From contig JAMCYN010000080.1 of NCBI GenBank assembly GCA_023474015.1, positions 1 through 64,000 of the forward strand: a stretch of DNA of 64,000 nucleotides, read 5' to 3'. This document shows positions 53,531-62,055 of the stretch, one piece after another. Source of the stretch: Armatimonadota bacterium (lineage in GTDB: Bacteria; Armatimonadota; UBA5829). The notes beneath the pieces were generated by a model. That model searched no databases. It saw only the letters and a list, made by a program, of their open reading frames with translations, and was not told the origin of the DNA. The translations under genes and the position numbers were made by a program. Each line of letters begins with the position of its first letter. The stretch's first letter is position 1.

Positions 53531-53658
53531 TGCACAAGACCTCGATGTTGATATACATATCCCATAAATACTACAGCCATCAACCGAGTCCTGGATGCTG
53601 TGTTGTTGCTCTGCTGGTTCATTTCAGGCTCCATACTAGTCGGTGCCCATATGCCGGA

Positions 53659-54174
53659 CTAACGCACGAACGGACCGATCACCTTGTCAAAGTCCGGCGG
53701 CGGCACGCGGCGATTGTTGAACTTGCGAAATGACAGTTCTGGATAATTGGTGTGGCGCTGTATTGTTGCTCGCCATTTTAGGTAAGGATACCACTTCTCG
53801 CTGATCAAGCTTCCATCCGCCGCCAAGTGTGCCTCCACCAGAACAGGCGACCCGCAGCGGACGAAAGCGATGGGTTTCCCGCGCTTCGCATTCTCTGGCA
53901 TGTACTCCAGATAACATGAGAGTTTCTGCATCGTGCCGAATCGAAGTCCATTTGAGGCCCCTGCCTGCGGACAGGTATCGGAAAGCTTGGCGGGTGGATG
54001 GCGATGATCGACGTAGTAGTCCCACAAGGTTATCCTCAGCCGGGTGATCGGCATCCCATCGATTTGCCGGTGTAAGTTGGTGGCACCACTCTGATAGACA
54101 ACTAAAGCAAGAAAAACAACTCCGGCCATTGCAGCTAGCCCGCATCCGAGAATGCTATTTCTGTTGTGTTGCAT
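53659..54174 (-). CDS. Membrane-anchored protein of unknown function
   Basis: This 171-aa protein has one N-terminal membrane segment (ILGCGLAAMAGVVFLALVVYQ) and a soluble C-terminal part without recognised motifs. Cysteines at several positions suggest a periplasmic or outer face. It lies between the orphan relB and aspA, and has no obvious partner. Low confidence that it is functional. Confidence 0.5.
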   Translation of the reverse strand: MQHNRNSILGCGLAAMAGVVFLALVVYQSGATNLHRQIDGMPITRLRITLWDYYVDHRHPPAKLSDTCPQAGASNGLRFGTMQKLSCYLEYMPENAKRGKPIAFVRCGSPVLVEAHLAADGSLISEKWYPYLKWRATIQRHTNYPELSFRKFNNRRVPPPDFDKVIGPFVR

Positions 54175-54208
54175 GTTCTGTCACCTCGGGCATGTCTGTC
54201 CGTTGTTG

Positions 54209-55642
54209 TTAGTACTCAGCTTTCGACTCTCCACTCCCAACCTTCCCCAACCCCGCCACTCCCGGCTTCGTCATCTCCACCGTCGATAAAATCACATCAA
54301 GCTGCTCCTTCGTAAACAGGCCCTTCTCAAGCGCGACCTCGCGAATGGTCTTGCCGGATTCGCTAGCCTCGCGGGCGAGGTCGGAGGCGGATTCGTAGCC
54401 TATATAGGGGCTCAGGGCCGTGAGCGTGGCGAAGCTGTGCTCGACTAGATAGAGGCAGCGGGGTTCGTCGGCTTCGATGCCTCGGACGCATTTATTGGCC
54501 AGCAGGTCGGCGGCGGATTTCAGGAGTTGGAGGGATTGGAAGAGGTTGTGCGAGAGCATCGGCAGGAAGGCGTTGAGTTCTAGCTGGCCGTTCATGGCGG
54601 CGAGGGTGATTGCGTGGTCGTTCGCCATTATCTGAAACGCGGCCTGGCTGACGGCTTCGGTCGCGACGGGGTTTACTTTGCCGGGCATTATCGAGCTTCC
54701 AGCCTGGAGGGGCGGGAGTTTGATCTCGCCGATACCCGCCATAGGGCCTGAACTCAGGATGCGTAAATCCCCCGCGATCTTGGCAAGGTTCACGGCGGCG
54801 GCCTTGACGAGGCCCGAGACCTCCGCGAAAACATCGGCGTTCTGAGTGACATCGATCATGTTCTCCGCGCGGGCGAGCGGGACGCTAGTGATCTCGCGAA
54901 GGATATCGACCACGACGTAGACATACTTGCGGTCGGCGTTGAGGCCGGTGCCGACGGCCGTCCCCCCGAGGTTCACCTGACGCAGCCGCTCCTCCACCTT
55001 GTAGAGCCGCCACCAGTCGCGCTGCGCCGCCTGCGCCCAAGCGGCGAACTCCTGGCCGAGCGTGATCGGGACCGCGTCCTGCATCTCCGTGCGGCCTATC
55101 TTGAGCACACCGGCGAACTCGTTTTCCTTCTCTTGAAATGCCTTTTGGAGGTCGGCCATCGCCTGGCTTGCGGGGATGAGGAGGCGGATCGCGGCGAGCT
55201 TGACGGCGGTCGGGAAGACATCGTTGGTCGATTGGGACAAGTTCACGTGGTCCAGAGGGTGGACTATCGAGTAATCGCCCTTATTGCCGCCCAGAAACTC
55301 GATGGCGCGGTTTGCGATGACCTCGTTCGCGTTCATATTCGCCGAGGTCCCCGCGCCGCCCTGGAAGACATCGGTGATAAACTGGTCGTGGAGCTTGCCC
55401 GAGGCGATTTCGTCGCACGCGGCGGTGATGGCGTCGGCGATGCGCTCGTCCAGGTGGCAGGTACGCAGGTTCGCCAGCGCGCAGGCTTTCTTCACATCGG
55501 CTAGCGCCCGTATCAGCTCGGGATGGAGCATCAGCCCCGAAAGATCGAAGTTCTCTCTCGCGCGGAGGGAGTGGATGCCGTAATACGCATCCGCCGGGAC
55601 CTCCATCGCGCCGATCAGGTCGTGTTCAGTCCGGGTCTTCAT
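54209..55642 (-). CDS. aspA: Aspartate ammonia-lyase
   Basis: AspA converts aspartate to fumarate and ammonia. The fumarase/aspartase signature GSSIMPGKVNP, the N-terminal DLIGAMEVPADAYYGIHSLRA, FQGGAGTSANMNANEVIAN, and LSQSTNDVFPTAVKL match the family. It is 477 aa. ATG 55642 (MKTRTEHDL) has no ribosome site; a TATAAT lies six bases upstream, so the message is probably leaderless. It is near hydF, and aspA is known in some [FeFe]-hydrogenase maturation clusters. The C-terminal residues GESKAEY are encoded by a heptad-like repeat. Confidence 0.9.
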   Translation of the reverse strand: MKTRTEHDLIGAMEVPADAYYGIHSLRARENFDLSGLMLHPELIRALADVKKACALANLRTCHLDERIADAITAACDEIASGKLHDQFITDVFQGGAGTSANMNANEVIANRAIEFLGGNKGDYSIVHPLDHVNLSQSTNDVFPTAVKLAAIRLLIPASQAMADLQKAFQEKENEFAGVLKIGRTEMQDAVPITLGQEFAAWAQAAQRDWWRLYKVEERLRQVNLGGTAVGTGLNADRKYVYVVVDILREITSVPLARAENMIDVTQNADVFAEVSGLVKAAAVNLAKIAGDLRILSSGPMAGIGEIKLPPLQAGSSIMPGKVNPVATEAVSQAAFQIMANDHAITLAAMNGQLELNAFLPMLSHNLFQSLQLLKSAADLLANKCVRGIEADEPRCLYLVEHSFATLTALSPYIGYESASDLAREASESGKTIREVALEKGLFTKEQLDVILSTVEMTKPGVAGLGKVGSGESKAEY

Positions 55643-55648
55643 GGGGAT

Positions 55649-55679
55649 ATTATAACAGAAGGGAATCTGCAATCTGCAA
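55649..55679 (-). promoter_or_regulatory. aspA promoter, leaderless geometry
   Basis: TATAAT (55649-55654) stands six bases before the A of the ATG. The -35 candidate TTGCAG occurs twice seven bases apart in a short heptad repeat, at spacings of 12 and 19. The start of transcription would coincide with the start codon. Confidence 0.55.
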
Positions 55680-55684
55680 TTTCG

Positions 55685-57076
55685 TTAATTTGGTAGATCC
55701 CTCCACGTATCCGGAAGTCGGTCGGCAACCGTGACCACAGCAAGCTCTTCGAGATTCTTGATGAGCACGACCGCCGTACCATGCTCGCCGGTCTTAAGCA
55801 AGATATGGTCGGCCACATCAAGAATAATCGAATACCCAAGCCCCAGCGACGGCTTGGTGGAGAAGCCGCGAAGCAGCGTCGCCCGAGGGAGGATCAAGGA
55901 CGAGATGCCTTCCCCCCTGTCGGAGATGCCAACCCAGACGAATCCATCCCCGGAACCTGCATAGACACGGGCGCGCGTGCCGTGCTTGACTGCGTTCGCG
56001 ATGGCTTCGCCGACGCCCATCAAGAACAGCTCCAGGCGGTCGCCTTCCAGGCCTTGTTCCGCGCAGTAATTCTCCACCCTGTGCCTAGCCTCGGCGGCCC
56101 CATAAGGATCGGCCACGTCGATCCGCATATGTGATTTGGATATATACTTGGCGATATCCGGCGCGTCGCAGATATCCAGCTTGCCATCGGTGACGCTGAG
56201 GATCGTTTCGCGATAGAACTGGCGTTTCTGGGCATCCAGGCGTTTCTCAAGCTCGATGCGGTGCTCTTCGGCCAGCTTGCGGTCCGTGATATCCCGGTCT
56301 ATTCCCCTGTAGCCGCGGAACGTGCCGGCGGCGTCGAATATGGGCATTCCACTGGTTTCGACAACGACCAGCCTGCCGTCTTTGCGCACGAGCGTGTTCT
56401 CCAGCAGGGTGAAAGGCTCTCTCTTCTCCGCGATCGGCTTGAACATGGCGGCGACCCGCTCGGCGTCTTGGGGCGGCATGAAGTCAAACGGCGACCTGCC
56501 GCAGACTTCCTCTGGTTCGTAGCCCAGCAACTCGCGGATTCTGGGACTTGCGTAGGTGTAGACGCTGTTCTCGTCCACTTCCCAGACCCAGTCGAAGATC
56601 TGCTCCACCAGGTTTCGGTATTCCTCTTCGCTCTCCAGCAGCGCTTCCTGAATCCGGGAGCGATCAGTGACGTCTATAACGTTCATGAGGACCGCGGGCC
56701 TGCCGTTGTAACTAATAAGGGTGGGCCTCATTTCGAATATGCGAGTCTGCCCTGATTTCGTAACTGCTTTGAACTCATACTGCTCCGGGGCTTCTCTCCC
56801 GCTGATGCGGTTAATGTAATAGTTATTGACACGTTCTCTGTCATCGGGGTGGATGAATGTGTAGATGTCACGGTTCATGGCCTCCTCTCTTGTATAGCCC
56901 ATGATTTCGGACATCTTGGGGTTGTTGAAGACGATCTTACGGTCCTGGACAACCGCCATGCCCGTAAGCGAGTTCTCGATCAGGGCCCTGTAGTTGTTCA
57001 GAGCTTCGAGCGCGGCATCGTTCACCTTCGCATTGCCGGGTGCCTTATCCCGTCTGAAGCGAACTGGGTCTCTCAT
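55685..57076 (-). CDS. PAS-PAS protein with RsbW-like ATPase domain
   Basis: Two PAS domains (about residues 28-140 and 145-270) begin ALIENSLTGMAVVQDRKIVFNN and LVEQIFDWVWEVDENSVYTY. A C-terminal GHKL ATPase follows, with the N-box GVGEAIANAVKHG and the G boxes SDRGEGIS and GLGYSII. There is no phosphoacceptor His domain, so it resembles a sensor-coupled anti-sigma or partner-switching kinase. It is 463 aa. The STAS protein at 16274-16678 would be a natural partner, but the distance leaves that open. Confidence 0.8.
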   Translation of the reverse strand: MRDPVRFRRDKAPGNAKVNDAALEALNNYRALIENSLTGMAVVQDRKIVFNNPKMSEIMGYTREEAMNRDIYTFIHPDDRERVNNYYINRISGREAPEQYEFKAVTKSGQTRIFEMRPTLISYNGRPAVLMNVIDVTDRSRIQEALLESEEEYRNLVEQIFDWVWEVDENSVYTYASPRIRELLGYEPEEVCGRSPFDFMPPQDAERVAAMFKPIAEKREPFTLLENTLVRKDGRLVVVETSGMPIFDAAGTFRGYRGIDRDITDRKLAEEHRIELEKRLDAQKRQFYRETILSVTDGKLDICDAPDIAKYISKSHMRIDVADPYGAAEARHRVENYCAEQGLEGDRLELFLMGVGEAIANAVKHGTRARVYAGSGDGFVWVGISDRGEGISSLILPRATLLRGFSTKPSLGLGYSIILDVADHILLKTGEHGTAVVLIKNLEELAVVTVADRLPDTWRDLPN

Positions 57077-57149
57077 AGTGTTTCGGAAACATCTGCCTCC
57101 GGTATGTTTGTTACCCGCATACGGCTAGCGTCAACATACAAGCTGGCCC

Positions 57150-58169
57150 CTACTTCGCGGGCTCCGCATACCCGGCCAGGATGCGCTCGATGTCCTCGGC
57201 GGGCTTGATCGATGAGTCGATGCCGATGAGCTCGCCGGAAAAGGAGGAGACTCTGTAACGGTGGGCGCCCGACAGGCGCAGGGAGAGGTCGAGCCTGCCC
57301 AGGCACTTGCCCCACTCCCCGGCCTGGCAGACAATGGTCCCGCCAATCCACCAATTTGGCGGAGTCGCGATATTGTTCGTATACAACTGCGGCTGGAATA
57401 TCCACGTGTGGGTGTGGCCGCCGACTATCACGTCTATTTCCGGGACTGCGTGGGCAAGTTGAAGATCGTAGGGATAGCCGATGTGGGTGAGGGCGATGAG
57501 AAAGTCGCACTTCGGCCCAAGCTCGGCGACGACCTGCCGGGCGGTAGCTATGGGGCCCGCGAGCTTGATCTCGGTGTGCTGTCGATAATCGACATCTCTC
57601 GCGGTCGTCAGGCCGAACACTCCCACCTTGACTCCGGCGAGGTCGAAAATGTGATAAGGCGGGACTATCGCCTTGCCGGTGGAGGCGTCGAACGCGTTGG
57701 CGGACAGAATAGAGAACCGCGCCTGCTTGATGCGGTCGTGCAAGATTTTGAGCCCATCGGTCCCTCCCTGGCCTCTATATAAGTCTCCATCGAAGTCGTG
57801 GTTGCCGAGTGTCATAACATCGTAGGGGATGGCGTTCATCACATCGAAATCGGGGACGCCTTCGAGGGCCGCCAGCGGCCCGCTCGTGAAGCAATCGCCT
57901 GCGTCCATCACGAGTACAGGGTGGCCGGCCGAGGCCTTGATTTGTCTGATCAGCGCCGCCCTTCGCGCCGCTCCGCCGACATCCTTTTCGCGCTCCCCCA
58001 ACTTGTCATAATCGAATGGAAACAGACGGCCGTGCACATCGTTCGTGTGAAGAATCGTAAGGCTGACACACTCCGGCCTCTCGGCCGCATGGGCCACGCT
58101 GGTCAGGGCGAGAGCGAGAATCAGGCACAAGAGCGCAGTTGATAGGCGAAACCTTGGCACGCAAAGCAT
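57150..58169 (-). CDS. Secreted metallophosphatase (5'-nucleotidase N-terminal domain)
   Basis: The signal peptide LSTALLCLILALALTSVAHAA is followed by a calcineurin-like phosphoesterase domain with ILHTNDVHGRLF (Asp, His), VLVMDAGDCFTSG (Asp), MTLGNHDFDG (Asn, His), LIALTHIG (His) and IVGGHTHTW (His). The C-terminal 5'-nucleotidase domain is absent. It is 339 aa. ATG 58169 has GGAGG six bases upstream. It probably dephosphorylates nucleotides or cell-surface phosphoesters in the periplasm. Confidence 0.85.
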   Translation of the reverse strand: MLCVPRFRLSTALLCLILALALTSVAHAAERPECVSLTILHTNDVHGRLFPFDYDKLGEREKDVGGAARRAALIRQIKASAGHPVLVMDAGDCFTSGPLAALEGVPDFDVMNAIPYDVMTLGNHDFDGDLYRGQGGTDGLKILHDRIKQARFSILSANAFDASTGKAIVPPYHIFDLAGVKVGVFGLTTARDVDYRQHTEIKLAGPIATARQVVAELGPKCDFLIALTHIGYPYDLQLAHAVPEIDVIVGGHTHTWIFQPQLYTNNIATPPNWWIGGTIVCQAGEWGKCLGRLDLSLRLSGAHRYRVSSFSGELIGIDSSIKPAEDIERILAGYAEPAK

Positions 58170-58190
58170 CGAATTCCTCCAGAGCCCGTT

Positions 58191-58260
58191 GTATCGGGAA
58201 ACCCTTTTCCCGATACTTTCTCGGTAAGCGGGGGCGTTTCGGGAAAGGGGTTTCCCGAAA
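58191..58260. repeat. Two GGGAAACC palindromes
   Basis: 58191-58216 has arms GTATCGGGAAA and TTTCCCGATAC. 58237-58260 has arms TTTCGGGAAA and TTTCCCGAAA. They are members of the family at 50011-50034 and lie between the divergent metallophosphatase and PRC-barrel genes. Confidence 0.65.
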
Positions 58261-58406
58261 TAACTGTCTTCCCCAGATTTGACAAGCACCCCACCGTAGC
58301 GGAATTATAGCATATCCTCGTGTCGTTTGACTTCACGCGGGGTAACCCTTTGGTGTGGGGCGAGTCCGCCCATAATCGCAGTCTGACGAGTTCCGAGGGT
58401 AGGATC

Positions 58407-58784
58407 ATGGAGTATTATCCGGACTTTAACGATGATGACGAGGGCGGCCTTGTAAGGCTCAGCCGCGTTAGATACCAATTGTCGGAAGGCCAGCCTGATG
58501 CGATGGGCTGGCGAGTCGCTGATTCGGAAGGCGTCGAGTTCGGGACGGTATCGGACCTCCTGGCCGATATCGCCACCGGGCAAATCATATTCGCCGCCGT
58601 GACCAATGCGGACACCGGCAAGACGACTCTGATCCCCGTCGAAGGCATGTATCTCGACGTCACGGACAGCATGGTGGTGGTCCCGGCTCGAGAATCGGAG
58701 GTCGGACGCTGCCCGGAGTTCACCGAGGATACCATCGATGTGATGCCCTATGTTGAATACTGGTTGAGGCTGGCGGCGGCGTAG
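58407..58784 (+). CDS. PRC-barrel domain protein
   Basis: The protein is 125 aa. VRLSRVRYQLSEGQPDAMGWRVADSEGVEFGTVSDLLADIATGQI is a PRC-barrel start, and the second half has GMYLDVTDSMVVVPARES. Such small proteins often bind RNA or membrane components; no specific role is known. ATG 58407 has GAGG eight bases upstream. It stands alone on the plus strand. Confidence 0.7.
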   Translation: MEYYPDFNDDDEGGLVRLSRVRYQLSEGQPDAMGWRVADSEGVEFGTVSDLLADIATGQIIFAAVTNADTGKTTLIPVEGMYLDVTDSMVVVPARESEVGRCPEFTEDTIDVMPYVEYWLRLAAA

Positions 58785-58791
58785 GCAAAGC

Positions 58792-58844
58792 GGGTTGTGC
58801 GTTGTGGGTTCCCTAACTCACAACGCACAACCCACAACTCAGAA
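58792..58844. repeat. Heptad-arm hairpin (GTTGTGN unit)
   Basis: Arm 1 is GGTTGTG and CGTTGTG (58793-58806). Arm 2 is CTCACAA, CGCACAA, CCCACAA and CTCAGAA (58817-58844). The arms are inverse complements without the GAAGGGA core. Confidence 0.7.
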
Positions 58845-58970
58845 CTTCCGCTCAGTCGCCCCCGAGCCCTGAGCCGATTACTCCCGCATCCCGATACTAT
58901 AATCATGCAGTGTAGAGTGAACATCCGTCGAGAGAAGTCGACTGGTGACTTTGCCTGGTGTACACAGGCG

Positions 58971-58999
58971 CATTCCATGGAATGATATACCAGTATAGT
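58971..58999 (+). promoter_or_regulatory. Palindrome and -10 box before the pilin operon
   Basis: CATTCCATGGAATG (58971-58984) is a perfect 14-bp palindrome. TATAGT (58994-58999) is the -10 candidate, with AGGAG just before ATG 59016. No good -35 is present, so an activator-dependent promoter is possible. Confidence 0.45.
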
Positions 59000-59015
59000 A
59001 CGTAGGAGCGGGAGA

Positions 59016-59471
59016 ATGAGAGTAATTAAATCAAGGCGCGGAACAGGGCTTGTCGACGTGATGGTCACCATGTTCCTGTTCGCGGTGGCGGGAATCGTGT
59101 TCGCCGCGTCATTCCCCACCGGCTTTAGAACGACAAGACAGGCGCAGGAATACAAGATAGCCTCGGCCATTGCCCAGAAGAAGGTTGAGCAACTGCGCGC
59201 GATGAACTACGAGTCCCTGACCTTTACCCTTATGCTCTCCGCGGGTGTGATAGACTCCACCCCCGGCGCCTCCCCATACTCGTTTACAACCACTGACGGG
59301 CTTGCGAGCCAGTTGACCGACGGCACGGGCTCGATTTACGTCTCGAACCAATCGAGCGATGTAAAGCGCGTAAGGGTAGTCGTCTCCTGGCATGGCGTCA
59401 ACGATGAGAACCCCCGTTTGTTCGAGGTCAATGCCCTGTTCGCGGATAAGCGCACCAGGAAGATGAACTAG
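59016..59471 (+). CDS. Prepilin-like protein (PilV type) with Asp at the fifth position
   Basis: The protein is 151 aa. The N-terminus SRRGTGLVDVMVTMFLFAVAG has the prepilin cleavage pattern (RG before the mature chain) and a hydrophobic helix. The fifth mature residue is Asp rather than the near-invariant Glu. It is the first gene of a three-gene pilin-like operon with a GGAG-rich ribosome site. Confidence 0.78.
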   Translation: MRVIKSRRGTGLVDVMVTMFLFAVAGIVFAASFPTGFRTTRQAQEYKIASAIAQKKVEQLRAMNYESLTFTLMLSAGVIDSTPGASPYSFTTTDGLASQLTDGTGSIYVSNQSSDVKRVRVVVSWHGVNDENPRLFEVNALFADKRTRKMN

Positions 59472-59480
59472 GAGCGGACC

Positions 59481-59996
59481 ATGAAGATTATGCGCCGGAA
59501 AAAGGGATTTACGATCATTGAGATGCTGATCTCCAGCATAATTCTTGCCCTCGTGTGCGTGGGGGTAGGGGCGCTGATTAGCCATGCGGCTCGCGGGTGG
59601 AGTTCGGGGACGAGCAGCGACTACGCCACTACCTCGGCCACGCTGGCGCTTCAGAAACTGTGCTATGAAATCCGTGATGCGCGTTCGGCTACCGTTTCCT
59701 CGGGCACTCTCACGGTCACATTCCCCAACAAGTTGGTGGACACGGGCACCGGGGAAGTGATCTATGATTCGTCAAGCAGCAGTGCGACCACCCGGTCCTA
59801 CTACCTCTCGAACGGTAAACTGATGAGGCAGGTAGGCGGCGTGGCAAGCGTGTTCGCGGACTGCATCTCCTCGGTCACGTTCGGGGCTTCCGGAGGGTCG
59901 GTCAATGTGACACTTACCGCCGATGAACAGGTCGGCATGAGCACCAGTGAGAAGCAAGTGACAGGGAAGATCAGTTTACGGAATTTCCGGAGTTAG
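59481..59996 (+). CDS. Prepilin-like protein (PilW/GspJ type)
   Basis: The protein is 171 aa. MRRKKGFTIIEMLISSIILALVC is a textbook prepilin signal with Glu at the fifth mature position. The C-terminal half is a beta-rich globular domain. It follows the PilV-like gene by nine bases and precedes the PilX-like gene by seven. These minor pilins probably prime a pseudopilus or type IV pilus. Confidence 0.85.
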   Translation: MKIMRRKKGFTIIEMLISSIILALVCVGVGALISHAARGWSSGTSSDYATTSATLALQKLCYEIRDARSATVSSGTLTVTFPNKLVDTGTGEVIYDSSSSSATTRSYYLSNGKLMRQVGGVASVFADCISSVTFGASGGSVNVTLTADEQVGMSTSEKQVTGKISLRNFRS

Positions 59997-60003
59997 GTGG
60001 CTT

Positions 60004-61701
60004 ATGTTGAAGTTTAACGCCTTACATAATCGTCGCGGGGCAGGGATGATAATCGGGTTCTTCGCCATTATGATCGTCTTCGCCCTCGGCGTTTCGTTTC
60101 TGTCCGTGGCCAGTTCGTCAATCCTGACCTCGAAGCGCGAGACCCTGCGGGTGCGCGCTCTGTCGTGCGCCGAGTCCGGGCTGGACCAGGCGATTTCCTA
60201 TCTGATGAGCGGCGGGCCGAACGGCGAAACCAACGGCGAGTGGCGCACATCTCATCCCTCCGCCGACCCGGACGATCACAGTGGCGATACGTGGCAGACC
60301 GGCACTCTCGGCACGGGTGAGACCTACACGATATGCGCCCGCAGCGGAAGCGGCATCACGAGCGGCAAGATCGTTGTAACCTGCTTCGGAACGGTTTCAG
60401 AGGGCGGGGTCACCATGTCACGTGCGATCAAGGCCGTGCTGAACGTCCGCAAGGAAAACGTGAACGTCTGGAGCAACGCCATATTCGGTGGTGTCGGCCA
60501 GGCGGGCAAGAGTATAAACGGCAATGTAAAAATCCGTGGCTCGGTGCATCTGTTGGGCGACGGCGAGAGCTACACCGACCTTGACAGCGACGGTCACTGG
60601 GACGCCAGGGAGCCACTCATCGACACGAACGGCAACGGCAAGTGGGACCTGGGTGAATCCTATGCCGACACTGACGGCGACGGCCACTGGGACGACGTCG
60701 AGCCTTTTCAGGATGTAAACGGCAACGGCACCCGAGACCCAGCGCTTACGGTTACAGACCTGGCCGAGGAGATTTCGGGCAACGCCAACATGGGCAACAA
60801 CTATGGAGACATGGCCGCGGACCTGCGAAGCAGGGTTCCTGATCCTCCCACGACCACGTTCGGCGGGGAGACGGTCGAGTCCCTGAGCGCGAAGCTCCGC
60901 GTCAAGCATGGCAAGGTGAACATATCCGGCTCGGCGACTGTCGGCAATCCCAATCAGCCCGGCGATGGGCTGAGTATTAAGGAAACAATGGACGGCGCCT
61001 ATGTAAGCGACGGCTTCGGCGGGACCGCCGGCTCCGGGAGCGTGTACGCCGACAACGGGTATTCGAACGGCTATGATCTGGGTGATGGCGTCGTCACGAT
61101 GCCCCTGCTCACCTACGGCGAATACAAGTCTTATGACAACTACCTGGATTACCTTAAGGCGAGTGCAACCGTCTACAGTGGAAACCTGACTGTAAGGAAG
61201 GGAACGGCATTCAGCATTTCCGGTCCCAATGGAACCCTGGCGATCGATGTGGCGGGAAATATGACCGTCAGCGGCATCGTCTACGTGACCGGAAGCGTGA
61301 CCTTTGGCGACGCGAAGACTCGTCTAATATACAGCGGCAGCGGCACGGTTGTGACCCCGCAAACTGCCTACGTCCACTGCGACCTGCTGCCGAATACTAA
61401 GTTCGCCACCGGCGATACGTTGGGCCTGATCGCCGGCGACAAGATTGAGCTCGCGACCGGCGGCGGCGACGCTCAGCTCACCATGGCCATCGCAATGTAC
61501 GCGCAGCATAAGATCATCTCGAACAAGCAGTCGCAGATTGCCGGCACAATGGTCACCAGCTACTTCTCGATGGCCAACGTTCCAAGCCTCTATCAGGTTC
61601 CCGAACTTGCGAACCACTTGCCACCGGGAATGCCGGGGGCAGACCCGATCTATATTGCCACTATCTCGACCGAGAGCTGGGAAGAGATACGGGTCCCGTA
61701 G
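60004..61701 (+). CDS. PilX-like protein with calcium-binding loops
   Basis: The protein is 565 aa. The N-terminus NRRGAGMIIGFFAIMIVFALGVSFL, then ESGLDQAISYLMSG, is the PilX/GspK-type start. Residues about 197-255 contain four DxDGDG- or DxNGNG-like loops (TDLDSDGHWD, DTNGNGKWD, DTDGDGHWD, DVNGNGTRD), resembling calcium-binding EF-hand/TSP3 repeats. The rest is beta-rich. It is the terminal gene of the pilin operon and is likely exposed on a surface fibre. Confidence 0.78.
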   Translation: MLKFNALHNRRGAGMIIGFFAIMIVFALGVSFLSVASSSILTSKRETLRVRALSCAESGLDQAISYLMSGGPNGETNGEWRTSHPSADPDDHSGDTWQTGTLGTGETYTICARSGSGITSGKIVVTCFGTVSEGGVTMSRAIKAVLNVRKENVNVWSNAIFGGVGQAGKSINGNVKIRGSVHLLGDGESYTDLDSDGHWDAREPLIDTNGNGKWDLGESYADTDGDGHWDDVEPFQDVNGNGTRDPALTVTDLAEEISGNANMGNNYGDMAADLRSRVPDPPTTTFGGETVESLSAKLRVKHGKVNISGSATVGNPNQPGDGLSIKETMDGAYVSDGFGGTAGSGSVYADNGYSNGYDLGDGVVTMPLLTYGEYKSYDNYLDYLKASATVYSGNLTVRKGTAFSISGPNGTLAIDVAGNMTVSGIVYVTGSVTFGDAKTRLIYSGSGTVVTPQTAYVHCDLLPNTKFATGDTLGLIAGDKIELATGGGDAQLTMAIAMYAQHKIISNKQSQIAGTMVTSYFSMANVPSLYQVPELANHLPPGMPGADPIYIATISTESWEEIRVP

Positions 61702-61780
61702 CAGCACATCCCTTTCGTGTTTTTCGCCTTTCGGGTGCTGTCCATCTCCGTGGCCCCTGGTTTCTGCACGAAGCTATAAA

Positions 61781-61884
61781 TCTTGTCATTCTGAGCCGAA
61801 GGCGAAGAATCTGCTTTGAACCCTTCATGGTAATCCATGCATTCGGTGCAAAGCGGATGCTTCGCTATGCTCAGCATGACAAGA
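61781..61884. repeat. CATTCTGAG element
   Basis: It runs from TCTTGTCATTCTGAG to CTCAGCATGACAAGA and is the third copy of the element at 4798-4905 and 43995-44105. The 61702-62055 spacer also holds an AAGGTA-N3-TACCTT inverted repeat (62010-62024), but no gene. Confidence 0.7.
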
Positions 61885-62055
61885 TTGCAGCGTTCGTGCG
61901 AAAGCCGGCACGGCGTCACGCTATATCTGGGCAGCATCCGCTTTCGCGATTAGATAGCTACCGATCGGCATCACCCTCTCTCGAATTATCCAGCTTGACG
62001 CATCCAGGTAAGGTAATGTACCTTAGATACATCTTCATTGAGGAGCTGATAAACG

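Noticed and set aside
62010..62024. AAGGTA-N3-TACCTT as an operator of the beta-propeller gene
   Set aside because: No promoter with a good -10 and -35 pair could be matched to it, so it was left as an observation only.
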